Part shown: positions 27,138 to 34,682 of the stretch, in pieces | Layout of the letters: every line of letters starts with the position of its first letter | How positions within the stretch are numbered: position 1 is the stretch's first letter | Program-made: the position numbers and the translations under genes | Assembly: GCF_947500705.1 (NCBI RefSeq) | Contig: NZ_CANMSY010000003.1 | Coordinates: 496,001 to 560,000 of the forward strand | Direction: 5' to 3' | Length of the DNA: 64,000 nt | DNA from: an uncultured Brachybacterium sp. | Lineage (GTDB): Bacteria; Actinomycetota; Actinomycetes; Actinomycetales; Dermabacteraceae | Notes under the pieces: generated by a model | Told to the model about the DNA's origin: nothing | Databases searched by the model: none | Seen by the model: only the letters and a program-made list of their open reading frames with translations

Positions 27138-28286
27138 TCAGACGGCGATGCCGAGCGTCGCGGCGAGGGTGCGCCGCAGCGTCGGCAGCACTCGTGCATG
27201 CGTGGAGCGGGTCGAAGCGCGGGAGGCGACATGCACGAGCATCGCACTGCGCTCGTAGGCGGTCCAGGCCCGCATCCGCCGGCGCAGGGAGGCCACATCG
27301 GACACGGAGGCGGGCAGCTCCCCGCGCTCGCCGCGTGCCCGGACATAGGCCCGGACGAAGTCATCCACCTGCTCCTCGGCCAGCGGCACGTACCAGGGCC
27401 CGCCGTGCACGGCGCCGCCCAGGTTCGCCAGGTCACGGGCAGGATCATCGCCCTGCGCCCATTCGAAGTCGATGTACTGCACCCCCGGTGCCCCGGTGGC
27501 CTGGTCGATGCCGTGCCAGAGGATGTTCGTGGCGCAGAGGTCGCCGTGGGCCAGGACGAAGCCGTCCAGCTGCGCGATCTCACCGTCGACGGCGGCGACC
27601 TCCGCGCGGGCGGCCTCGAGCAGGGGGCCGATCCCGTGCTCCTGGATCGCGGCGCCATGGGCCAGCTGCCAGGATTCGATCTCCGCCTCGACCTCGGGCA
27701 GCAGATGCTGAGGCCCCGGGGCCACCGCCGCCCACGGGTCCGTGCCCAGCGACACCGGCCCGCGGCCCGGAGCGGGAACGGCATGGAGCAGCGCGAGATG
27801 CCCGGCGTGGGCCTGCAGATGCGCACCCGTCCAGGTCGCGGGGGAGGCGGCGGTCCCCGGGATCTCGGAGGTCACCACATACGGATGGCCGATCGGGCTG
27901 GTGGCGGGATCGTCGTGGACGGCGATCGGCTCCGGACCCACCTCCGCGGGGAGCAGGGTCAGCGCCGCGATCTCATGGGCCAGATCCTGGTGCAGCTCCG
28001 CCGGGGTGACGTGCGGGATCCGCACGATCACCGGGGCGTTCTGCTGCGGGATGACCCGCCAGGCGGCGAAGCGCTCGCCGACGCCCGCGAGCGTGACCCG
28101 GGCCTGCCCCGACAGCGAGGCCGGCAGCACCGACTTGTGCAGGCCGGGCAGGCGCAGGGGGGAGGCGTCCTCGCGCAGGGGGAGCACCAGCGTGCCCTCG
28201 CGCCACGCCTCCGCCAGCAGCTCGCCCATCGCGGTGGAGGCGGGATCCAGCAGTGTGGAGGGCGGTTCAGGCTGGTCGGGGACCAT
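27138..28286 (-). CDS. Aminoglycoside phosphotransferase-fold protein
   Basis: 382 residues; the start MVPDQPEP follows GAGGAG. The kinase core shows FVLAHGDLCATNILWHG (catalytic loop with Asp and Asn) and VQYIDFEWAQGDDPARDLAN (metal Asp), placing it in the APH/choline-kinase superfamily. The N-terminal 100 residues lack a clear glycine loop. Family members phosphorylate small alcohols, choline or sugars; an antibiotic substrate should not be assumed. It is transcribed alone, divergent from the TauE gene across 162 bases. Confidence 0.82.
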   Translation of the reverse strand: MVPDQPEPPSTLLDPASTAMGELLAEAWREGTLVLPLREDASPLRLPGLHKSVLPASLSGQARVTLAGVGERFAAWRVIPQQNAPVIVRIPHVTPAELHQDLAHEIAALTLLPAEVGPEPIAVHDDPATSPIGHPYVVTSEIPGTAASPATWTGAHLQAHAGHLALLHAVPAPGRGPVSLGTDPWAAVAPGPQHLLPEVEAEIESWQLAHGAAIQEHGIGPLLEAARAEVAAVDGEIAQLDGFVLAHGDLCATNILWHGIDQATGAPGVQYIDFEWAQGDDPARDLANLGGAVHGGPWYVPLAEEQVDDFVRAYVRARGERGELPASVSDVASLRRRMRAWTAYERSAMLVHVASRASTRSTHARVLPTLRRTLAATLGIAV

Positions 28287-28448
28287 CGGGCTCCTCGTGG
28301 TCGGTGCCATCATCCTACCGGCGGCAGGGGCGGTCTAGCATGGTCAGGCACCCCTGGGGACCTGCCGGGTTCGGGTGCCTGACCGTCTGGGGGCCTCGCC
28401 GTCCGGGCTCGTCGGCCCGCCGCTCCGTCTCTCGCAAGGACATCGCTC

Positions 28449-29375
28449 ATGGAACTCGCCCTGCTCGCGGTCGTCGTGGGCGTCGGCGTGGGGATCGTGG
28501 TCGGGGCGCTCGGCGCCGGCGGCGGCATCCTCGCGGTGCCGGTGCTGGTGTTCCTGCTGGGAATGCCGACGCATGCTGCGACCGCATCGAGCCTGATCAT
28601 CGTGCTGATCACCGCGCTGTTCAGCCTTCCCCACCACGCCCGGCACGGGAACGTGCAGTGGAACAACGGGCTGGTGTTCGCGGGAGTCTCGGTGGTCGGT
28701 GCGGTCGTCGGCAGCCGGCTGTCCGCGCTGGTGCCCGGACAGGTGCTGCTCACCCTGTTCGGGGTGATGCTGGTGGGCGTCGCGCTCGCGATGCTGCGCC
28801 GGGCGCTGCGCACCCGCCGTTCCGAGCGCGCCGAGGCCGCCGCTCACGGCTCCGCCGCGGCGCAGGAGACCGAGGAGCCGGTGGCGACCCACGACGACCC
28901 GGTGCTGGACCAGCCCGGCCCGGACACCGTCGAGACCGCGGACGGGATCCATCACTTCCACGGCGAGCCCGAGCTGCCGCTGCTGCCCGCGCCGTCGCCC
29001 GCCCCCAAGATGCTGGTGGTGGTCGCGGCCGCGACCCTCACCGGCTTCCTGACCGGATTCTTCGGCGTGGGGGGTGGATTCATCGTGGTGCCGATGCTGG
29101 TGATCGCCCTGGGCCTGGCGATGCGCCACGCCTCCGGAACCAGCCTGCTGGTGATGGTCATCGCGACCTCCACGAGCCTGCTCGCCCGGCTCGGCACCGA
29201 CGTGCAGATCGACTGGACGGTCACGCTGATCTTCGCCGCCGGCTCCGCGGTGGGAGGGATTCTCGGCGGCCCGCTCTCGGCGAAGGCCCGTCCCTCCACG
29301 CTCACGCTGCTGTTCTCGATGCTGCTCGGCGGCGTGGCTGCGGTGACGCTGGTGCAGACCCTGCTGCTGAGCTGA
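28449..29375 (+). CDS. TauE/SafE family sulfite/anion exporter
   Basis: 308 residues with the TauE/SafE repeat architecture: two halves each opening with the glycine-rich GALGAGGGILAVPVLVF and FFGVGGGFIVVPMLVI motifs, and about eight membrane segments. The halves are joined by an acidic, His-containing cytoplasmic linker (about 125-175). The family exports sulfite, sulfoacetate or other organosulfur anions; the substrate is not clear here. A TAGCAT -10-like element (28333-28338) precedes it. It stands alone. Confidence 0.88.
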   Translation: MELALLAVVVGVGVGIVVGALGAGGGILAVPVLVFLLGMPTHAATASSLIIVLITALFSLPHHARHGNVQWNNGLVFAGVSVVGAVVGSRLSALVPGQVLLTLFGVMLVGVALAMLRRALRTRRSERAEAAAHGSAAAQETEEPVATHDDPVLDQPGPDTVETADGIHHFHGEPELPLLPAPSPAPKMLVVVAAATLTGFLTGFFGVGGGFIVVPMLVIALGLAMRHASGTSLLVMVIATSTSLLARLGTDVQIDWTVTLIFAAGSAVGGILGGPLSAKARPSTLTLLFSMLLGGVAAVTLVQTLLLS

Positions 29376-29431
29376 GCTGGCCCGGCGGGGGAGCACGCGA
29401 GGGCCAGGCGCCGAGGCGGATACTGGAGGGC

Positions 29432-30046
29432 ATGCCCGACACCCCCGCGCCGCACCGGCGCCCGCCCGCGCAGCGACAGCCCGTCTCTCCCCTCCAGGTC
29501 ACCCTGACCCTCCTCGCCTCCGAGGACGCCCCCGTGCTCGCGGAGCTCGAGACCCGCAATCGAGAGCAGCTGATGGCCGGCGCTCCGGCCCGGGCGGAGG
29601 ACTGGTTCACCGAGGCCGGACAGCGCACCGCGATCTCCCACGCCGTCGCCGACCGCGAGGCCGGGGGCGGCCTCCCGTTCACCATCCGGCTCGAGGAGGA
29701 CGGCGCGACGAGGATCGTGGGCCGGCTCAACCTCTCGACCATCATCCGCGGTGCCTTCGACTCGGCCTCGCTCGGCTACTGGGTCGACACCGCCGTCACC
29801 GGCCGCGGTGTCGCCACCGCCGCGGTGCACAGCGCGATCGCGGTGGCCTTCGGCGGGTTGGGCCTGCACCGGCTCCAGGCCGAGGTGAAGGTCGGCAACG
29901 ACGCCTCGGTGCGCGTGCTCGAGCGCTGCGGCTTCACCGAGTACGGCCTGGCCCGGGACTATCTCCGGCTCGGCGGGGACTGGGCGGACTGCCGCCTGTT
30001 CCAGCTGGTCGACCCGCACTGGCAGCCGGGTACGGAGCCCGCCTGA
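29432..30046 (+). CDS. GNAT acetyltransferase, RimJ/RimL type
   Basis: 204 residues. After a 25-residue Pro/Arg-rich head comes the GNAT fold: RIVGRLNLSTIIRG, SLGYWVDTAVTGRGVATAAV with the acetyl-CoA loop Q/R-G-x-G-x-A variant, and LHRLQAEVKVGNDASVRVLERC, typical of RimJ/RimL N-alpha-acetyltransferases of ribosomal proteins. Many homologs have drifted to other amine substrates. A GGAGG lies only 2-3 bases before the ATG, which is short, and a TACTGG element lies 5 bases before it. Confidence 0.88.
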   Translation: MPDTPAPHRRPPAQRQPVSPLQVTLTLLASEDAPVLAELETRNREQLMAGAPARAEDWFTEAGQRTAISHAVADREAGGGLPFTIRLEEDGATRIVGRLNLSTIIRGAFDSASLGYWVDTAVTGRGVATAAVHSAIAVAFGGLGLHRLQAEVKVGNDASVRVLERCGFTEYGLARDYLRLGGDWADCRLFQLVDPHWQPGTEPA

Positions 30047-30081
30047 TCCTCGCCCGGTCCGGCCCCGCGCAGCGGGGTCGG

Positions 30082-31143
30082 TCAGGATGACGGGTTCAGT
30101 GGCCCGGCAGCGACGGTGCGCACGGCGTCGTCGATCAGGCGGGCGGCGACGCGGGCGGTGCGATGGTCGATGTCCAGGGAGGGGTTCAGCTCCACCACGT
30201 CCAGCAGGGCGAGCTTCCCGCTGCCTGCAGCGGCGCGCACGGCCGCGGCGATCAGAGGCAGCGGCACCCCGTACGCGGCAGGTGCCGAGACACCCGGAGC
30301 CACGGCGGCCGGCAGCACGTCCAGATCGATGGTGAGGTAGAGGACGTCCAGCGCAGCGGTGAACTCCTCGACGAAGCGCGTGATCCCCTCGGCCCCGGCG
30401 GCGAGGCACTGCTCATCGGTCCACCACCGCACGCCGAGCTGCTCGGCCTTCGCCAGCAGCGCCCCCGTGTTGGAGGCCTCGGCGATCCCGAGCACCGCAT
30501 AGGTGAGCCCCCGGCCGGCGGCCTGTTCGGCCACCGCCATCTGCGCGAAAGGGGTGCCGGAGGTGGGGCGCGGCTCCTCGCGCAGATCGAAGTGGGCATC
30601 GAGGTTCAGCACGCCCCAGCGCTGCCCCGCGCTGGGTCCGGTCCCGGAGCTGATCAGGCCGTTGTACGAGGACCAGGCCGTCTCGTGCCCGCCGCCGAGC
30701 ACCACCGTCAGCCGCGATCCGGGACGGTCCAAGCCCCGTGCAGTGAGAGCCGCGGCGGTGTCCTGCCCTCCCTCGAGGTCCTCACCGATCGTCTCGGCGT
30801 CCCCGAGGTCGTGCAGGCCCAGCTCGCCCCGGGCGAGGGGGCCGTGCAGGGCCAGGGGGGACAGGGCACGGCGCAGCGCGGCCGGCCCGTCGGCCGCCCC
30901 GACCCGGCCCCGGTTGCGGCGCACACCTTCGTGGGAGCGGAAGCCGAGCAGCGCGACGTGGGGCTGCGCGGCATCTGGCTGCGTGGCGTCGGCCGAGGAC
31001 TGCTCACCCTCCACCGACTGCACCGACTGCACCGACTGCACCGACTCCACCACCTGCACCGCCTGGTGCCAGCGCGCGTGGTCGGGCCCCTCGCCGTCGT
31101 GGCGCCCGCCCCAGGAAGGATCGCGAACGGGGAAGGTCGTCAT
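30082..31143 (-). CDS. hutG: Formimidoylglutamase
   Basis: 353 residues of the ureohydrolase (arginase) family, start MTTFPVRDP behind GAGGAG. Metal motifs are GGGHETAW, LDAHFDLREE and TIDLDVLPA. It hydrolyses N-formimidoyl-L-glutamate to glutamate and formamide, the last step of histidine breakdown. It opens with DPSWGGRHDGEGPDHARW, typical of HutG. Between the head and the core lies a non-conserved insert with a VQSVQSVQS tract encoded by a 9-bp tandem repeat. It is split from the hutUIH operon by about 3.5 kb and divergent from a formate/nitrite-type channel. Confidence 0.92.
   Translation of the reverse strand: MTTFPVRDPSWGGRHDGEGPDHARWHQAVQVVESVQSVQSVQSVEGEQSSADATQPDAAQPHVALLGFRSHEGVRRNRGRVGAADGPAALRRALSPLALHGPLARGELGLHDLGDAETIGEDLEGGQDTAAALTARGLDRPGSRLTVVLGGGHETAWSSYNGLISSGTGPSAGQRWGVLNLDAHFDLREEPRPTSGTPFAQMAVAEQAAGRGLTYAVLGIAEASNTGALLAKAEQLGVRWWTDEQCLAAGAEGITRFVEEFTAALDVLYLTIDLDVLPAAVAPGVSAPAAYGVPLPLIAAAVRAAAGSGKLALLDVVELNPSLDIDHRTARVAARLIDDAVRTVAAGPLNPSS
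31012..31047. repeat. 9-bp tandem repeat inside hutG
   Basis: Four direct copies of CACCGACTG (the last with one change) encode a V-Q/E-S repeat in hutG. Unit length is a multiple of three, so copy number can vary without shifting the frame. Confidence 0.75.
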
Positions 31144-31230
31144 CGTGGCTCCTCGGCGGCGCATCAGGGAGTAGGTTCACCCATCATGGCACCCGTCACG
31201 GGTGGACGGACCGCCTCACGACGAGGCCGG

Positions 31231-31246
31231 GTCCGGCCTACCGGAC
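31231..31246. promoter_or_regulatory. Candidate HutR (IclR) operator 1
   Basis: GTCCGGCCTACCGGAC, a palindrome with 6-bp arms and a 4-bp centre, in the divergent region between hutG and the formate/nitrite-type channel. The same arms and spacing recur upstream of hutU. It would allow one regulator to act on both divergent genes. Confidence 0.5.
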
Positions 31247-31321
31247 GCCGTCGAGCGGCAGCTCTGCGCCACCCGGCGCACTGCCCGCCCGATCCCTGCC
31301 GATCCGACCGAGGGAGACCCG

Positions 31322-32164
31322 ATGACCCAGCGAGAACGGCATGGTGCGGCGCAGGAACGACGCCGGCTCGGCAGCAGCGACGAGCCCGTCGAGGACGCCC
31401 TGGCAGAGGAGTTCGAGAACACGGTCACCGAGGGTGCCCACCGCCTGAACCGCACCTGGCGGGCACTGGTGATCACCGGGCTGTTCGGCGGGATCGATGT
31501 GGGCCTGGGACTGCTGGCGATGCTCGCGGTGCTGGATGCGACGGGATCGAAGCTGCTGGGCGGCCTCGCCTTCGGCATCGGTCTGTATGCGCTGCGGCTC
31601 GCGCACTCGGAGCTCTTCACCGAGGATTTCCTGGTCCCGATCAACGCGATCGTCGCCGGGCACGGGACCTGGGGGCAGCTGCTGCGGCTGTGGGTGACGA
31701 CCCTGATCACCAACCTCGTCGGAGGCTGGGCCTTCACCTGGGTCGTGGTCGCCGCCTTCCCGCAGTTCGACGACGAGCTGATCGAGGCGTCCACGAGCTA
31801 CATGGAGAAGGGCCTGACCCTCGAGACGGCAGCGCTCGCTGTGCTCGCCGGTTTCACGATCACGCTGGTCACCCGCATGAACCAGGGCTCGAAGGAGGGC
31901 ATCGCGACACTCGCGAACTCCCTCATCTCGGGGCTGCTGGTGGTGGGCCTGGGGATGCTCCACGGGGCGCTGAGCTCGGCGGTGATCTTCGGGGCGATGC
32001 ACGCCGGCGCCGAGGACACCTACCTGCAGTGGCTGATCTGGTTCGCCTGGGTGATCCCGCTGAACATGGCCGGCGGCCTGGTGATGCTCACCCTCCCGCG
32101 CCTGGTGCGCACCTGGGAGCTGATCACCGAGGAGCGGGCCGCGCAGCGCTCCTCGTCGGACTGA
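31322..32164 (+). CDS. Formate/nitrite transporter family channel
   Basis: 280 residues, start behind GGGAG. After about 45 polar residues come six membrane segments of the FNT fold. The HSELFTEDFLVPINAIVAG stretch is the first pore-lining half-helix and TRMNQGSKEGIATL fits the second. FNT channels move formate, nitrite, hydrosulfide or related small anions as weak acids. Its place opposite hutG, with a shared operator-like palindrome, hints at a link to formamide/formate from histidine breakdown; that is inference. Confidence 0.85.
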   Translation: MTQRERHGAAQERRRLGSSDEPVEDALAEEFENTVTEGAHRLNRTWRALVITGLFGGIDVGLGLLAMLAVLDATGSKLLGGLAFGIGLYALRLAHSELFTEDFLVPINAIVAGHGTWGQLLRLWVTTLITNLVGGWAFTWVVVAAFPQFDDELIEASTSYMEKGLTLETAALAVLAGFTITLVTRMNQGSKEGIATLANSLISGLLVVGLGMLHGALSSAVIFGAMHAGAEDTYLQWLIWFAWVIPLNMAGGLVMLTLPRLVRTWELITEERAAQRSSSD

Positions 32165-32216
32165 CCTCGCGCCTCCTGGGCCCGGACGGGCCCCTCGAGT
32201 GGCATCCTTGCGGATC

Positions 32217-32990
32217 ATGGCACCCCCGAAAGTTCCGGCGGCCGACGCGACGCTGCGCCTGCTGACCTTCCTCGCCTCTCGCCGCTCCCCGGTCCCCGCC
32301 GCGCGGATCGCCGAGCAGCTCGCCCTGCCCCGCTCGCGCACCTATGACCTGCTGACCACCCTCGTGGAGCACGGCTACGTGATGCATCTGGAGCAGGAGC
32401 GGCTGTACGGGCTGGGTCCCGCGGCGTATGAGCTCTCCGGCGCCTACCTGCGCCAGGAGCCGCTGGTGAGGATCGGCAGGCGCGTCATCGAGTCGATGGT
32501 CGACGAGGTCGGCGAGTCGGGGCATCTCGCGGTGCTCCACGGCAGGGACGTGCTCTACATCGTGGAGGAGCGGGCCCGGAACCGGCCCAGCCTGGTCACC
32601 GACGTCGGGGTGAGGATCTCCGCCCACCTCACCGCGAGCGGCCGCGCGATCCTGGCCGAGCTCCCGCCGGCCCAGCTGAGGACGCTGTACGGGCACGCCG
32701 CCGACTTCACCTCGCGCACCGAGGTGCCCGGACCGTCCCGCCCGAAGGAGCTGCGCGAGCTGCTGGTCGAGGTGCGGCGCGAGGGCGTGGCCCGGGAGGC
32801 GGGGGAGGTCACCGAGGAGCTGGCCTCGGTCGCCGCGGTGGTGCGGGACCACGCGGGGTGGCCGGCCGCGGCAGTGGCACTGACCTTCGTCGAGCGGGCC
32901 ACGGATGCGGCCCGCCGGGAGCACTGCGCGGCGGCGGTGCGCGATGCGGCCGACGAGATCAGCCGACGGCTGCGAGGCCGACGCGGCTGA
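32217..32990 (+). CDS. IclR family regulator, probable hut regulator
   Basis: 257 residues, start MAPPKVPAAD. The N-terminal winged helix reads LRLLTFLASRRSPVPAARIA...LPRSRTYDLLTTLVEHGYV (in part); the C-terminal effector domain has SGHLAVLHGRDVLYIVEE, SAHLTASGRAILA and REGVAREAGEVTEEL, the usual IclR layout. It lies between hutG and hutU, so it is the best candidate for the histidine regulator, similar in role to the IclR-type HutR of corynebacteria. It is probably autonomous; a CATCCT element is 8 bases before the start. Confidence 0.85.
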   Translation: MAPPKVPAADATLRLLTFLASRRSPVPAARIAEQLALPRSRTYDLLTTLVEHGYVMHLEQERLYGLGPAAYELSGAYLRQEPLVRIGRRVIESMVDEVGESGHLAVLHGRDVLYIVEERARNRPSLVTDVGVRISAHLTASGRAILAELPPAQLRTLYGHAADFTSRTEVPGPSRPKELRELLVEVRREGVAREAGEVTEELASVAAVVRDHAGWPAAAVALTFVERATDAARREHCAAAVRDAADEISRRLRGRRG

Positions 32991-33019
32991 GCAGCGGGAC
33001 TGAGCAGTGGTGGCGCGGC

Positions 33020-33487
33020 TCAGCCGCGATCGCGCCGCCGCCGCGGCCGGTCCCGCCAGGCTCCGGTGGACCACAGCGCGAGCGCGACCAGGCCGGGCTG
33101 GAACCACAGCCGCACGAAGCGCTTGGTGTCCGTGTCCAGTCCGAAGCCGTCCCGGGCATGGACCCACTGGGCGATGTTGCCGGGGAAGATCGCGACGAAG
33201 AACAGGGCCGCGGCCCACCCGATCGGGATCCGTCGACGGGCCAGCAGCATCAGTGCGCTGCCCAGCGTGATCTCGACGATGCCGGAGGCGACCACGGTGG
33301 TCTCCTCGCTGAACGGCACGAAGTTCGGCACCTGGGCGGTGAACTCCTCGCGGGCAACGGTCAGATGGCTGATCCCGGCGAAGGCGAGCATGCCGCCGAG
33401 CGCGATCCGCGCCAGGGTGCGGGGGAGGGAGGTGGGTGCCGCTGGTGCGAGCAGCCGGGCGCCGCGTCCCGGGCGGTGCTCAGTCAT
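33020..33487 (-). CDS. DoxX family membrane protein
   Basis: 155 residues with four membrane segments: LARIALGGMLAFAGISHLT, VVASGIVEITLGSALML, PIGWAAALFFVAIFPGNIA and LWFQPGLVALALW. The GISHL motif and the NIAQWVHA stretch are usual for DoxX/DUF4870-like proteins. Its start overlaps the ohr stop by 8 bases, so it is translationally coupled to ohr and is the last gene of the ohrR-ohr operon. DoxX-type proteins are often tied to thiol/oxidative stress; the exact role here is unknown. Confidence 0.82.
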   Translation of the reverse strand: MTEHRPGRGARLLAPAAPTSLPRTLARIALGGMLAFAGISHLTVAREEFTAQVPNFVPFSEETTVVASGIVEITLGSALMLLARRRIPIGWAAALFFVAIFPGNIAQWVHARDGFGLDTDTKRFVRLWFQPGLVALALWSTGAWRDRPRRRRDRG

Positions 33488-33902
33488 CGGACACCTGCAC
33501 GGTGACGTCGATGTTGCCGCGGGTGGCGTTGGAGTACGGGCACACCTGGTGGGCGGCGTCGGCGAGCTCCTGAGCCTGATCGGGCCCGATGCCGGGCAGG
33601 ACCACCTCGAGCTCCACGGCGAGCTGGAACCCGCCCTCGCCATTGGCGCCGATCCGCACGCGGCCGCCGACGCTCGAATCCTGGATCACGATCTTGCGCT
33701 GGCGCGCGACCCCCTGCAGGGCGGAGTGGAAGCAGGCGGCGTAGCCCGCGGCGAAGAGCTGTTCGGGGTTGGTGCCGTCTCCGGACCCTCCGAGTTCCTT
33801 CGGGGGTGCCAGCGTGAGATCGAGGGTGCCGTCGGAGGTGACGACGCGGCCGTCACGGCCGGCGCCGGTCGAGAGAGCTTCTGCGGTGTAGAGGGTATCC
33901 AT
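33480..33902 (-). CDS. ohr: Organic hydroperoxide resistance peroxidase
   Basis: 140 residues, the usual Ohr length. The two redox cysteines are present, Cys57 in AAGYAACFHSAL and Cys121 in HQVCPYSNATRGN, together with Glu47 of the TNPEQLF motif. Ohr reduces organic hydroperoxides such as lipid peroxides with lipoylated or thiol reductants in the cytoplasm. It is the middle gene of ohrR-ohr-doxX. Confidence 0.96.
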   Translation of the reverse strand: MDTLYTAEALSTGAGRDGRVVTSDGTLDLTLAPPKELGGSGDGTNPEQLFAAGYAACFHSALQGVARQRKIVIQDSSVGGRVRIGANGEGGFQLAVELEVVLPGIGPDQAQELADAAHQVCPYSNATRGNIDVTVQVSDD

Positions 33903-33967
33903 GGGATCTGCCTTTCTGTGGTGGGCGACTCGGCGCCCGGGAGGAGGATGCTGCGGGGGCGGTGGAG

Positions 33968-34408
33968 TCAGGCCGTCGTCGGCGTCCTCTCCTCCATCGC
34001 GGTGGTGAGCCGGCGCAGTGTGTCGATCAGCTCGCGGGCCGCCGCCTCGTCCGGCAGGCCGGTGGCCTGTGCGATCGCGGCGGGGATGTGCCCGAGCTCG
34101 GTGCGCAGCGAGGCTGCCCGCGCGCTCGGGGTCACGGTGACCACCCGGTGGTCGGCGCCGTCGCGGGTGCGGGTGATGAGCTCCTTCTGCTCCATCCGCC
34201 GCAGCAGCGGGGAGAGCGTGCCGGAGTCCAGCTGCAGCAGCTCACCCAGCTCGCGCACGGAGCGCGGGCCGTCGGTCCACAGCACCACCAGCACCAGGTA
34301 CTGGGGATAGGTGAGCCCGCTCGGGGCGAGGAGCTCCGCGTAGGCCCGGGTGGTCGCGCGCGTTGCCGCGTAGAGGGAGAAGCACACCATGTGGTCGACG
34401 ATCGGCAT
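33968..34408 (-). CDS. ohrR: MarR-type peroxide sensor OhrR
   Basis: 146 residues. The start [15 protein letters not shown] places the reactive Cys at residue 9, the sensing cysteine of OhrR. The winged helix-turn-helix is [20 protein letters not shown] plus [13 protein letters not shown]. OhrR represses ohr until its cysteine is oxidised by an organic peroxide. The gene leads the operon and a symmetric operator lies 14 bp upstream, so it represses itself too. Confidence 0.94.
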   Translation of the reverse strand: MPIVDHMVCFSLYAATRATTRAYAELLAPSGLTYPQYLVLVVLWTDGPRSVRELGELLQLDSGTLSPLLRRMEQKELITRTRDGADHRVVTVTPSARAASLRTELGHIPAAIAQATGLPDEAAARELIDTLRRLTTAMEERTPTTA

Positions 34409-34422
34409 GCAGAAAGCATTGC

Positions 34423-34444
34423 GCACAACTGAGTTGTGCACAAC
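34423..34444 (-). promoter_or_regulatory. OhrR operator
   Basis: GCACAACTGAGTTGTGC (34423-34439) is a perfect palindrome around one base, like known OhrR boxes with ACAAnTnAnTTGT symmetry. It overlaps a second perfect palindrome GTTGTGCACAAC (34433-34444), giving three ACAAC half-sites in a row. The site is just upstream of ohrR and may also affect the divergent hutU side. Confidence 0.75.
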
Positions 34445-34578
34445 CGATGTGAGCGAGAGCACGGCGCAGGAGCGGGGCCGGCGGAACGGGCTGGGGCCCC
34501 GCAGCGCAGGCGCCCTCTGGGGCCGCTCGGGGAGCTCCACCGGCAGAAGCCCGTCCGGCGTCCGCGCCGCGAGCCACG

Positions 34579-34594
34579 GTCCGGTATCCCGGAC
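34579..34594 (+). promoter_or_regulatory. Candidate HutR (IclR) operator 2
   Basis: GTCCGGTATCCCGGAC has the same 6-bp arms and 4-bp centre as the site at 31231. It is about 89 bp upstream of hutU. Its inner part TCCGGTATCCCGGA resembles the corynebacterial HutR motif TCTGnnATnCCAGA as I recall it, differing only in one symmetric pair. Confidence 0.55.
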
Positions 34595-34682
34595 ACCATT
34601 GCCGCAGGGCCCCTCGACCGGTCCCCACGGCGGTGGTGTCCTGGAACGAGCACCCCGCAGCCCTCGACCCCAGGAGCCGAAG

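Noticed and set aside
27138-28286. Aminoglycoside resistance gene
   Set aside because: The kinase fold is shared with many metabolic kinases; nothing points to an antibiotic substrate.
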